From Schistocerca nitens (lineage: Eukaryota; Arthropoda; Insecta; Orthoptera; Acrididae), in NCBI RefSeq assembly GCF_023898315.1, contig NC_064615.1, forward strand, positions 910,568,742 through 910,632,741: DNA of 64,000 bases, read 5' to 3'. The notes under the pieces are model-generated. The model was given only the letters and a program-made list of their open reading frames with translations, was not told the origin of the DNA and searched no databases. Below, piece after piece: positions 47,130 through 58,766 of the stretch. Position numbers and translations under genes: made by a program. How positions within the stretch are numbered: position 1 is the stretch's first letter; every line of letters starts with the position of its first letter.

Positions 47130-48284
47130 TGCCGTGACCAGGATTCGAACCTGGGTTTTTGCGGCCACAACGCAATGTCCTAACCACTAGACGATCACGG
47201 CCGCGGAGGCGCCCGGGGAAGCAGTTCTCGCGACTGCACCCGCCCGGTACACAGCAAAGCTCAGCCCACTGCGTCAGACGCGATCTCCATTATATGTATA
47301 CGGGCAAACGAAACGTGCCTGCGCTGTTAGGACACTAACCAGAGTGGGTAGCTGCATTCATCTCCCTGGCAGTGTCTTGCAGTCCTCCAAGTCTGTTGAC
47401 CACAGGTGGACAGGTGTCGCATCTCTCTCGCCGTCACTTGTGGCCGTCATTCATACTTAACGTGCTTTTCTGCAAGCGTCAGTCGAGCAAAGTCGGGACA
47501 AGTCGCCTAAGAGGAGCAACAAAATGGTGGATTTCCGGTACCGGGAATCGAACCCGGGCCTCCTGGGTGAGAGCCAGGTATCCTAGCCACTAGACGACAC
47601 CGGATAACGACACACGCACTCCTCCAACAAACACGGTGAGCGTCCACCCGCTACTTGACGACAACTGCAAAAATTAACGCTTCCACTTCGTAGAACGGCA
47701 TGCTCTGGACGTATCTCGTGGAGACGAACGCCAGCAATCATGAGACCAAACTGCGCCGGTGAATCCTGTTGTTACACCGCGCACTGTGCTACGACAGTTT
47801 AAGAGAGCGACGCTCACGCTTTGCTGCGCTATTTCCTTCGCGGGAAATCAGTGCTCCTGTTTTCGAGACAGAAAACGTTGGCAGCGGTGGGATTCGAACC
47901 CACGCCTCCGAAGAGACTGGTGCCTGAAACCAGCGCCTTAGACCGCTCGGCCACGCTACCTACGCGCCGCGGCCGCCGCAGGAGCTGCGTTCTACCCCAC
48001 GAGAACACAGCGCAATGGCACAAAAACGAGAAGTAAAAATTGGCAGCGGTGGGATTCGAACCCACGCCTCCGAAGAGACTGGTGCCTGAAACCAGCGCCT
48101 TAGACCGCTCGGCCACGCTACCTACGCGACGCGGCCGCCGCAGGAGCTGCGTTCTACCCCACGAGAACACAGCGCAATGGCACAAAAACGAGAAGTAAAA
48201 ATTGGCAGCGGTGGGATTCGAACCCACGCCTCCGAAGAGACTGGTGCCTTAAACCAGCGCCTTAGACCGCTCGGCCACGCTACC
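47130..48284 (-). tRNA. Unit 30 tRNA cluster: His, Glu, 2x Leu(CAG), Leu(AAG)
   Basis: His 47130-47201; Glu 47533-47604; Leu(CAG) 47879-47960 and 48041-48122; Leu(AAG) 48203-48284. 1,447 bp, S/C/T. Confidence 0.97.
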
Positions 48285-48576
48285 TGCGCCAGCGTTCCCC
48301 GCGTCTCTAGAAAACAGTGCACGACACAGTTTCCTGTTGTGCTGCGACTCGCTGCTCATGCATCGCACCTCAAACAACTGCCCCTTTCGACTATATATTT
48401 AACCTCTCAGGCAGCTACCCACGCCCTGGGGCGGCCGAATTTCTTGTTGCTGATAATGAAATGGTAGTGCAACCTGCGGCGTGCGGAACATGAGTGTAAA
48501 GTGATGAGAGCATTGTGATTTCAAACACTGGGTGACGATCATGATTGCAGCAACAGCAAGGCAAAACCTTCAAAAT

Positions 48577-49742
48577 TGCCGTGACCAGGATTCGAACCTG
48601 GGTTTTTGCGGCCACAACGCAATGTCCTAACCACTAGACGATCACGGCCGCGGAGGCGCCCGGGGAAGCAGTTCTCGCGACTGCACCCGCCCGGTACACA
48701 GCAAAGCTCAGCCCACTGCGTCAGACGCGATCTCCATTATATGTATACGGGCAAACGAAACGTGCCTGCGCTGTTAGGACACTAACCAGAGTGGGTAGCT
48801 GCATTCATCTCCCTGGCAGTGTCTTGCAGTCCTCCAAGTCTGTTGACCACAGGTGGACAGGTGTCGCATCTCTCTCGCCGTCACTTGTGGCCGTCATTCA
48901 TACTTAACGTGCTTTTCTGCAAGCGTCAGCGTAGCGTCAGTCGAGCAAAGTCGGGACAAGTCGCCTAAGAGGAGCAACAAAATGGTGGATTTCCGGTACC
49001 GGGAATCGAACCCGGGCCTCCTGGGTGAGAGCCAGGTATCCTAGCCACTAGACGACACCGGATAACGACACACGCACTCCTCCAACAAACACGGTGAGCG
49101 TCCACCCGCTACTTGACGACAACTGCAAAAATTAACGCTTCCACTTCGTAGAACGGCATGCTCTGGACGTATCTCGTGGAGACGAACGCCAGCAATCATG
49201 AGACCAAACTGCGCCGGTGAATCCTGTTGTTACACCGCGCACTGTGCTACGACAGTTTAAGAGAGCGACGCTCACGCTTTGCTGCGCTATTTCCTTCGCG
49301 GGAAATCAGTGCTCCTGTTTTCGAGACAGAAAACGTTGGCAGCGGTGGGATTCGAACCCACGCCTCCGAAGAGACTGGTGCCTGAAACCAGCGCCTTAGA
49401 CCGCTCGGCCACGCTACCTACGCGACGCGGCCGCCGCAGGAGCTGCGTTCTACCCCACGAGAACACAGCGCAATGGCACAAAAACGAGAAGTAAAAATTG
49501 GCAGCGGTGGGATTCGAACCCACGCCTCCGAAGAGACTGGTGCCTGAAACCAGCGCCTTAGACCGCTCGGCCACGCTACCTACGCGACGCGGCCGCCGCA
49601 GGAGCTGCGTTCTACCCCACGAGAACACAGCGCAATGGCACAAAAACGAGAAGTAAAAATTGGCAGCGGTGGGATTCGAACCCACGCCTCCGAAGAGACT
49701 GGTGCCTTAAACCAGCGCCTTAGACCGCTCGGCCACGCTACC
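48577..49742 (-). tRNA. Unit 31 tRNA cluster: His, Glu, 2x Leu(CAG), Leu(AAG)
   Basis: His 48577-48648; Glu 48991-49062; Leu(CAG) 49337-49418 and 49499-49580; Leu(AAG) 49661-49742. 1,458 bp, L/A/G. Confidence 0.97.
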
Positions 49743-50034
49743 TGCGCCAGCGTTCCCCGCGTCTCTAGAAAACAGTGCACGACACAGTTTCCTGTTGTGC
49801 TGCGACTCGCTGCTCATGCATCGCACCTCAAACAACTGCCCCTTTCGACTATAGATTTAACCTCTCAGGCAGCTACCCACGCCCTGGGGCGGCCGAATTT
49901 CTTGTTGCTGATAATGAAATGGTAGTGCAACCTGCGGCGTGCGGAACATGAGTGTAAAGTGATGAGAGCATTGTGATTTCAAACACTGGGTGACGATCAT
50001 GATTGCAGCAACAGCAAGGCAAAACCTTCAAAAT

Positions 50035-51189
50035 TGCCGTGACCAGGATTCGAACCTGGGTTTTTGCGGCCACAACGCAATGTCCTAACCACTAGACGAT
50101 CACGGCCGCGGAGGCGCCCGGGGAAGCAGTTCTCGCGACTGCACCCGCCCGGTACACAGCAAAGCTCAGCCCACTGCGTCAGACGCGATCTCCATTATAT
50201 GTATACGGGCAAACGAAACGTGCCTGCGCTGTTAGGACACTAACCAGAGTGGGTAGCTGCATTCATCTCCCTGGCAGTGTCTTGCAGTCCTCCAAGTCTG
50301 TTGACCACAGGTGGACAGGTGTCGCATCTCTCTCGCCGTCACTTGTGGCCGTCATTCATACTTAACGTGCTTTTCTGCAAGCGTCAGTCGAGCAAAGTCG
50401 GGACAAGTCGCCTAAGAGGAGCAACAAAATGGTGGATTTCCGGTACCGGGAATCGAACCCGGGCCTCCTGGGTGAGAGCCAGGTATCCTAGCCACTAGAC
50501 GACACCGGATAACGACACACGCACTCCTCCAACAAACACGGTGAGCGTCCACCCGCTACTTGACGACAACTGCAAAAATTAACGCTTCCACTTCGTAGAA
50601 CGGCATGCTCTGGACGTATCTCGTGGAGACGAACGCCAGCAATCATGAGACCAAACTGCGCCGGTGAATCCTGTTGTTACACCGCGCACTGTGCTACGAC
50701 AGTTTAAGAGAGCGACGCTCACGCTTTGCTGCGCTATTTCCTTCGCGGGAAATCAGTGCTCCTGTTTTCGAGACAGAAAACGTTGGCAGCGGTGGGATTC
50801 GAACCCACGCCTCCGAAGAGACTGGTGCCTGAAACCAGCGCCTTAGACCGCTCGGCCACGCTACCTACGCGCCGCGGCCGCCGCAGGAGCTGCGTTCTAC
50901 CCCACGAGAACACAGCGCAATGGCACAAAAACGAGAAGTAAAAATTGGCAGCGGTGGGATTCGAACCCACGCCTCCGAAGAGACTGGTGCCTGAAACCAG
51001 CGCCTTAGACCGCTCGGCCACGCTACCTACGCGACGCGGCCGCCGCAGGAGCTGCGTTCTACCCCACGAGAACACAGCGCAATGGCACAAAAACGAGAAG
51101 TAAAAATTGGCAGCGGTGGGATTCGAACCCACGCCTCCGAAGAGACTGGTGCCTTAAACCAGCGCCTTAGACCGCTCGGCCACGCTACC
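50035..51189 (-). tRNA. Unit 32 tRNA cluster: His, Glu, 2x Leu(CAG), Leu(AAG)
   Basis: His 50035-50106; Glu 50438-50509; Leu(CAG) 50784-50865 and 50946-51027; Leu(AAG) 51108-51189. 1,447 bp, S/C/T. Confidence 0.97.
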
Positions 51190-51481
51190 TGCGCCAGCGT
51201 TCCCCGCGTCTCTAGAAAACAGTGCACGACACAGTTTCCTGTTGTGCTGCGACTCGCTGCTCATGCATCGCACCTCAAACAACTGCCCCTTTCGACTATA
51301 TATTTAACCTCTCAGGCAGCTACCCACGCCCTGGGGCGGCCGAATTTCTTGTTGCTGATAATGAAATGGTAGTGCAACCTGCGGCGTGCGGAACATGAGT
51401 GTAAAGTGATGAGAGCATTGTGATTTCAAACACTGGGTGACGATCATGATTGCAGCAACAGCAAGGCAAAACCTTCAAAAT

Positions 51482-52809
51482 TGCCGTGACCAGGATTCGA
51501 ACCTGGGTTTTTGCGGCCACAACGCAATGTCCTAACCACTAGACGATCACGGCCGCGGAGGCGCCCGGGGAAGCAGTTCTCGCGACTGCACCCGCCCGGT
51601 ACACAGCAAAGCTCAGCCCACTGCGTCAGACGCGATCTCCATTATATGTATACGGGCAAACGAAACGTGCCTGCGCTGTTAGGACACTAACCAGAGTGGG
51701 TAGCTGCATTCATCTCCCTGGCAGTGTCTTGCAGTCCTCCAAGTCTGTTGACCACAGGTGGACAGGTGTCGCATCTCTCTCGCCGTCACTTGTGGCCGTC
51801 ATTCATACTTAACGTGCTTTTCTGCAAGCGTCAGCGTAGCGTCAGTCGAGCAAAGTCGGGACAAGTCGCCTAAGAGGAGCAACAAAATGGTGGATTTCCG
51901 GTACCGGGAATCGAACCCGGGCCTCCTGGGTGAGAGCCAGGTATCCTAGCCACTAGACGACACCGGATAACGACACACGCACTCCTCCAACAAACACGGT
52001 GAGCGTCCACCCGCTACTTGACGACAACTGCAAAAATTAACGCTTCCACTTCGTAGAACGGCATGCTCTGGACGTATCTCGTGGAGACGAACGCCAGCAA
52101 TCATGAGACCAAACTGCGCCGGTGAATCCTGTTGTTACACCGCGCACTGTGCTACGACAGTTTAAGAGAGCGACGCTCACGCTTTGCTGCGCTATTTCCT
52201 TCGCGGGAAATCAGTGCTCCTGTTTTCGAGACAGAAAACGTTGGCAGCGGTGGGATTCGAACCCACGCCTCCGAAGAGACTGGTGCCTGAAACCAGCGCC
52301 TTAGACCGCTCGGCCACGCTACCTACGCGCCGCGGCCGCCGCAGGAGCTGCGTTCTACCCCACGAGAACACAGCGCAATGGCACAAAAACGAGAAGTAAA
52401 AATTGGCAGCGGTGGGATTCGAACCCACGCCTCCGAAGAGACTGGTGCCTGAAACCAGCGCCTTAGACCGCTCGGCCACGCTACCTACGCGACGCGGCCG
52501 CCGCAGGAGCTGCGTTCTACCCCACGAGAACACAGCGCAATGGCACAAAAACGAGAAGTAAAAATTGGCAGCGGTGGGATTCGAACCCACGCCTCCGAAG
52601 AGACTGGTGCCTGAAACCAGCGCCTTAGACCGCTCGGCCACGCTACCTACGCGACGCGGCCGCCGCAGGAGCTGCGTTCTACCCCACGAGAACACAGCGC
52701 AATGGCACAAAAACGAGAAGTAAAAATTGGCAGCGGTGGGATTCGAACCCACGCCTCCGAAGAGACTGGTGCCTTAAACCAGCGCCTTAGACCGCTCGGC
52801 CACGCTACC
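51482..52809 (-). tRNA. Unit 33 tRNA cluster: His, Glu, 3x Leu(CAG), Leu(AAG)
   Basis: His 51482-51553; Glu 51896-51967; Leu(CAG) 52242-52323, 52404-52485 and 52566-52647; Leu(AAG) 52728-52809. 1,620 bp, L/C/G. Its position matches unit 3 left of the first LINE, but the unit types differ. Confidence 0.97.
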
Positions 52810-53101
52810 TGCGCCAGCGTTCCCCGCGTCTCTAGAAAACAGTGCACGACACAGTTTCCTGTTGTGCTGCGACTCGCTGCTCATGCATCGCACCTCAAAC
52901 AACTGCCCCTTTCGACTATAGATTTAACCTCTCAGGCAGCTACCCACGCCCTGGGGCGGCCGAATTTCTTGTTGCTGATAATGAAATGGTAGTGCAACCT
53001 GCGGCGTGCGGAACATGAGTGTAAAGTGATGAGAGCATTGTGATTTCAAACACTGGGTGACGATCATGATTGCAGCAACAGCAAGGCAAAACCTTCAAAA
53101 T

Positions 53102-54267
53102 TGCCGTGACCAGGATTCGAACCTGGGTTTTTGCGGCCACAACGCAATGTCCTAACCACTAGACGATCACGGCCGCGGAGGCGCCCGGGGAAGCAGTTCT
53201 CGCGACTGCACCCGCCCGGTACACAGCAAAGCTCAGCCCACTGCGTCAGACGCGATCTCCATTATATGTATACGGGCAAACGAAACGTGCCTGCGCTGTT
53301 AGGACACTAACCAGAGTGGGTAGCTGCATTCATCTCCCTGGCAGTGTCTTGCAGTCCTCCAAGTCTGTTGACCACAGGTGGACAGGTGTCGCATCTCTCT
53401 CGCCGTCACTTGTGGCCGTCATTCATACTTAACGTGCTTTTCTGCAAGCGTCAGCGTAGCGTCAGTCGAGCAAAGTCGGGACAAGTCGCCTAAGAGGAGC
53501 AACAAAATGGTGGATTTCCGGTACCGGGAATCGAACCCGGGCCTCCTGGGTGAGAGCCAGGTATCCTAGCCACTAGACGACACCGGATAACGACACACGC
53601 ACTCCTCCAACAAACACGGTGAGCGTCCACCCGCTACTTGACGACAACTGCAAAAATTAACGCTTCCACTTCGTAGAACGGCATGCTCTGGACGTATCTC
53701 GTGGAGACGAACGCCAGCAATCATGAGACCAAACTGCGCCGGTGAATCCTGTTGTTACACCGCGCACTGTGCTACGACAGTTTAAGAGAGCGACGCTCAC
53801 GCTTTGCTGCGCTATTTCCTTCGCGGGAAATCAGTGCTCCTGTTTTCGAGACAGAAAACGTTGGCAGCGGTGGGATTCGAACCCACGCCTCCGAAGAGAC
53901 TGGTGCCTGAAACCAGCGCCTTAGACCGCTCGGCCACGCTACCTACGCGACGCGGCCGCCGCAGGAGCTGCGTTCTACCCCACGAGAACACAGCGCAATG
54001 GCACAAAAACGAGAAGTAAAAATTGGCAGCGGTGGGATTCGAACCCACGCCTCCGAAGAGACTGGTGCCTGAAACCAGCGCCTTAGACCGCTCGGCCACG
54101 CTACCTACGCGACGCGGCCGCCGCAGGAGCTGCGTTCTACCCCACGAGAACACAGCGCAATGGCACAAAAACGAGAAGTAAAAATTGGCAGCGGTGGGAT
54201 TCGAACCCACGCCTCCGAAGAGACTGGTGCCTTAAACCAGCGCCTTAGACCGCTCGGCCACGCTACC
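53102..54267 (-). tRNA. Unit 34 tRNA cluster: His, Glu, 2x Leu(CAG), Leu(AAG)
   Basis: His 53102-53173; Glu 53516-53587; Leu(CAG) 53862-53943 and 54024-54105; Leu(AAG) 54186-54267. 1,458 bp, L/A/T. From here to the LINE the unit order copies units 4-7. Confidence 0.97.
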
Positions 54268-54559
54268 TGCGCCAGCGTTCCCCGCGTCTCTAGAAAACAG
54301 TGCACGACACAGTTTCCTGTTGTGCTGCGACTCGCTGCTCATGCATCGCACCTCAAACAACTGCCCCTTTCGACTATATATTTAACCTCTCAGGCAGCTA
54401 CCCACGCCCTGGGGCGGCCGAATTTCTTGTTGCTGATAATGAAATGGTAGTGCAACCTGCGGCGTGCGGAACATGAGTGTAAAGTGATGAGAGCATTGTG
54501 ATTTCAAACACTGGGTGACGATCATGATTGCAGCAACAGCAAGGCAAAACCTTCAAAAT

Positions 54560-55725
54560 TGCCGTGACCAGGATTCGAACCTGGGTTTTTGCGGCCACAA
54601 CGCAATGTCCTAACCACTAGACGATCACGGCCGCGGAGGCGCCCGGGGAAGCAGTTCTCGCGACTGCACCCGCCCGGTACACAGCAAAGCTCAGCCCACT
54701 GCGTCAGACGCGATCTCCATTATATGTATACGGGCAAACGAAACGTGCCTGCGCTGTTAGGACACTAACCAGAGTGGGTAGCTGCATTCATCTCCCTGGC
54801 AGTGTCTTGCAGTCCTCCAAGTCTGTTGACCACAGGTGGACAGGTGTCGCATCTCTCTCGCCGTCACTTGTGGCCGTCATTCATACTTAACGTGCTTTTC
54901 TGCAAGCGTCAGCGTAGCGTCAGTCGAGCAAAGTCGGGACAAGTCGCCTAAGAGGAGCAACAAAATGGTGGATTTCCGGTACCGGGAATCGAACCCGGGC
55001 CTCCTGGGTGAGAGCCAGGTATCCTAGCCACTAGACGACACCGGATAACGACACACGCACTCCTCCAACAAACACGGTGAGCGTCCACCCGCTACTTGAC
55101 GACAACTGCAAAAATTAACGCTTCCACTTCGTAGAACGGCATGCTCTGGACGTATCTCGTGGAGACGAACGCCAGCAATCATGAGACCAAACTGCGCCGG
55201 TGAATCCTGTTGTTACACCGCGCACTGTGCTACGACAGTTTAAGAGAGCGACGCTCACGCTTTGCTGCGCTATTTCCTTCGCGGGAAATCAGTGCTCCTG
55301 TTTTCGAGACAGAAAACGTTGGCAGCGGTGGGATTCGAACCCACGCCTCCGAAGAGACTGGTGCCTGAAACCAGCGCCTTAGACCGCTCGGCCACGCTAC
55401 CTACGCGACGCGGCCGCCGCAGGAGCTGCGTTCTACCCCACGAGAACACAGCGCAATGGCACAAAAACGAGAAGTAAAAATTGGCAGCGGTGGGATTCGA
55501 ACCCACGCCTCCGAAGAGACTGGTGCCTGAAACCAGCGCCTTAGACCGCTCGGCCACGCTACCTACGCGACGCGGCCGCCGCAGGAGCTGCGTTCTACCC
55601 CACGAGAACACAGCGCAATGGCACAAAAACGAGAAGTAAAAATTGGCAGCGGTGGGATTCGAACCCACGCCTCCGAAGAGACTGGTGCCTTAAACCAGCG
55701 CCTTAGACCGCTCGGCCACGCTACC
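54560..55725 (-). tRNA. Unit 35 tRNA cluster: His, Glu, 2x Leu(CAG), Leu(AAG)
   Basis: His 54560-54631; Glu 54974-55045; Leu(CAG) 55320-55401 and 55482-55563; Leu(AAG) 55644-55725. 1,458 bp, L/A/T. Confidence 0.97.
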
Positions 55726-56017
55726 TGCGCCAGCGTTCCCCGCGTCTCTAGAAAACAGTGCACGACACAGTTTCCTGTTGTGCTGCGACTCGCTGCTCAT
55801 GCATCGCACCTCAAACAACTGCCCCTTTCGACTATATATTTAACCTCTCAGGCAGCTACCCACGCCCTGGGGCGGCCGAATTTCTTGTTGCTGATAATGA
55901 AATGGTAGTGCAACCTGCGGCGTGCGGAACATGAGTGTAAAGTGATGAGAGCATTGTGATTTCAAACACTGGGTGACGATCATGATTGCAGCAACAGCAA
56001 GGCAAAACCTTCAAAAT

Positions 56018-57021
56018 TGCCGTGACCAGGATTCGAACCTGGGTTTTTGCGGCCACAACGCAATGTCCTAACCACTAGACGATCACGGCCGCGGAGGCGC
56101 CCGGGGAAGCAGTTCTCGCGACTGCACCCGCCCGGTACACAGCAAAGCTCAGCCCACTGCGTCAGACGCGATCTCCATTATATGTATACGGGCAAACGAA
56201 ACGTGCCTGCGCTGTTAGGACACTAACCAGAGTGGGTAGCTGCATTCATCTCCCTGGCAGTGTCTTGCAGTCCTCCAAGTCTGTTGACCACAGGTGGACA
56301 GGTGTCGCATCTCTCTCGCCGTCACTTGTGGCCGTCATTCATACTTAACGTGCTTTTCTGCAAGCGTCAGCGTAGCGTCAGTCGAGCAAAGTCGGGACAA
56401 GTCGCCTAAGAGGAGCAACAAAATGGTGGATTTCCGGTACCGGGAATCGAACCCGGGCCTCCTGGGTGAGAGCCAGGTATCCTAGCCACTAGACGACACC
56501 GGATAACGACACACGCACTCCTCCAACAAACACGGTGAGCGTCCACCCGCTACTTGACGACAACTGCAAAAATTAACGCTTCCACTTCGTAGAACGGCAT
56601 GCTCTGGACGTATCTCGTGGAGACGAACGCCAGCAATCATGAGACCAAACTGCGCCGGTGAATCCTGTTGTTACACCGCGCACTGTGCTACGACAGTTTA
56701 AGAGAGCGACGCTCACGCTTTGCTGCGCTATTTCCTTCGCGGGAAATCAGTGCTCCTGTTTTCGAGACAGAAAACGTTGGCAGCGGTGGGATTCGAACCC
56801 ACGCCTCCGAAGAGACTGGTGCCTGAAACCAGCGCCTTAGACCGCTCGGCCACGCTACCTACGCGACGCGGCCGCCGCAGGAGCTGCGTTCTACCCCACG
56901 AGAACACAGCGCAATGGCACAAAAACGAGAAGTAAAAATTGGCAGCGGTGGGATTCGAACCCACGCCTCCGAAGAGACTGGTGCCTTAAACCAGCGCCTT
57001 AGACCGCTCGGCCACGCTACC
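56018..57021 (-). tRNA. Unit 36 tRNA cluster: His, Glu, Leu(CAG), Leu(AAG)
   Basis: His 56018-56089; Glu 56432-56503; single Leu(CAG) 56778-56859; Leu(AAG) 56940-57021. 1,296 bp, L/A/G, the counterpart of unit 6. Confidence 0.97.
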
Positions 57022-57313
57022 TGCGCCAGCGTTCCCCGCGTCTCTAGAAAACAGTGCACGACACAGTTTCCTGTTGTGCTGCGACTCGCTGCTCATGCAT
57101 CGCACCTCAAACAACTGCCCCTTTCGACTATAGATTTAACCTCTCAGGCAGCTACCCACGCCCTGGGGCGGCCGAATTTCTTGTTGCTGATAATGAAATG
57201 GTAGTGCAACCTGCGGCGTGCGGAACATGAGTGTAAAGTGATGAGAGCATTGTGATTTCAAACACTGGGTGACGATCATGATTGCAGCAACAGCAAGGCA
57301 AAACCTTCAAAAT

Positions 57314-57369
57314 TGCCGTGACCAGGATTCGAACCTGGGTTTTTGCGGCCACAACGCAATGTCCTAACC

Positions 57370-57408
<39 letters not shown>

Positions 57409-57578
57409 CTCATTTTGTTCGCTTTTTTTCGTTGTGTCTGCTCGGGGCGGACGCCGTAAGACATCCTTTTATGTTCGTTGTTGATCGATTGACTCAGTTT
57501 TTTTATTACAGAGGGCACGTAACCCTCTGACCGAACACGCTGAGCTACCGTGCCGGCTAATCACTAGACGATCACGGC
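57314..57578 (-). pseudogene. tRNA-His(GTG) of unit 37 split by a SINE
   Basis: The 3' part of the gene (57314-57372: half of the D arm, anticodon arm, T arm, terminator) and the 5' part (57557-57578) are separated by 193 bp. ctaaccact (57364-57372) recurs as ctaatcact (57557-57565), a 9-bp target duplication with one mismatch. The break lies in the A box, between TCTAGTG and GTTAGG. Unit 7, its counterpart next to the first LINE, has an intact His gene, so the SINE came after the two LINE-bearing blocks separated, or was lost from one. Confidence 0.95.
57373..57556 (-). mobile_element. tRNA-derived SINE inserted in tRNA-His
   Basis: On the minus strand the element begins CCGGCACGGTAGCTCAGCG, a tRNA-like head with A-box match TAGCTCAGCGTG. 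A 7-bp hairpin follows (CAGAGGG-ttacgtg-CCCTCTG), standing where an anticodon arm would be. I see no clear B box. The body continues through TAATAAAAAAACTGAG and ends AATGAGATT before an A run of about 33. I recall this body as an abundant orthopteran SINE, but no search was made. The A tail abuts AGTGGTTAGG of the His A box, as the LINE tail abuts the Leu A box. A LINE must have moved it; the resident LINE is a candidate from the shared target position only. Confidence 0.88.
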
Positions 57579-57909
57579 CGCGGAGGCGCCCGGGGAAGCA
57601 GTTCTCGCGACTGCACCCGCCCGGTACACAGCAAAGCTCAGCCCACTGCGTCAGACGCGATCTCCATTATATGTATACGGGCAAACGAAACGTGCCTGCG
57701 CTGTTAGGACACTAACCAGAGTGGGTAGCTGCATTCATCTCCCTGGCAGTGTCTTGCAGTCCTCCAAGTCTGTTGACCACAGGTGGACAGGTGTCGCATC
57801 TCTCTCGCCGTCACTTGTGGCCGTCATTCATACTTAACGTGCTTTTCTGCAAGCGTCAGTCGAGCAAAGTCGGGACAAGTCGCCTAAGAGGAGCAACAAA
57901 ATGGTGGAT

Positions 57910-57981
57910 TTCCGGTACCGGGAATCGAACCCGGGCCTCCTGGGTGAGAGCCAGGTATCCTAGCCACTAGACGACACCGGA
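57910..57981 (-). tRNA. tRNA-Glu(CTC), unit 37
   Basis: An intact Glu gene between the SINE-split His gene and the LINE-cut Leu gene. Short spacer, the counterpart of the gene at 9037-9108. Confidence 0.97.
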
Positions 57982-58255
57982 TAACGACACACGCACTCCT
58001 CCAACAAACACGGTGAGCGTCCACCCGCTACTTGACGACAACTGCAAAAATTAACGCTTCCACTTCGTAGAACGGCATGCTCTGGACGTATCTCGTGGAG
58101 ACGAACGCCAGCAATCATGAGACCAAACTGCGCCGGTGAATCCTGTTGTTACACCGCGCACTGTGCTACGACAGTTTAAGAGAGCGACGCTCACGCTTTG
58201 CTGCGCTATTTCCTTCGCGGGAAATCAGTGCTCCTGTTTTCGAGACAGAAAACGT

Positions 58256-58323
58256 TGGCAGCGGTGGGATTCGAACCCACGCCTCCGAAGAGACTGGTGC
58301 CTGAAACCAGCGCCTTAGACCGC
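58256..58323 (-). pseudogene. tRNA-Leu(CAG) cut by LINE copy 2 (3' 68 nt)
   Basis: Same break, to the base, as the remnant at 9383-9450. The B box and terminator are kept; the 5' 13-14 nt are replaced by the LINE A tail. Confidence 0.95.
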
Positions 58324-58766
58324 TTTTTTTTTTTTTTCTTTTTTTTTTTTTTTTCTTTTTTTTTTTTTTATTCTTTTTTTTTTTTTTTTTTCCTTAACCA
58401 CTTTTTTTTTTTTTTTTTTTTTTTTGTTGTTTTCCTTATCCATTTGTTTTATATATATTTAACTCCTTAACCACTTTTTTTAAATTTTTTTTTTTTTTTT
58501 TTTTTTTTGATTTTTTGGAAAATCAACAAACTAAAAAAAAAACTCTTCTTTGCTGGTCTCTCATAGCTTCTGGAGAAAATTAGAAAAAAATGGCTCCGTT
58601 GCAAACACAAGTATTGTTCTCAGTTTCCGGTGTCCTGGAGTGGAGGCTGTGAGTGGCGGTAGATGGGGGGGTGTGGGAGGCAGGACACGAGACAGAAGCA
58701 GTGGGGCCTCTTCGCGGCACTACTCGAGTCCCGCGGCCTGTGCCCACCCCCTTAGACTCATATATC
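58324..58766 (-). other. LINE 3' UTR and compound A-rich tail (copy 2)
   Basis: Same organisation as copy 1. ccttaaccact occurs at 58392-58402 and 58465-58475, each running into a T run on the plus strand, with the degenerate ccttatccatt near 58434-58444. T-run lengths differ from copy 1, as expected from slippage or sequencing error. Confidence 0.85.

Noticed and set aside
57276-57518. An 80-codon minus-strand frame with a lysine run
   Set aside because: It is the SINE body, its A tail and part of tRNA-His read as codons.
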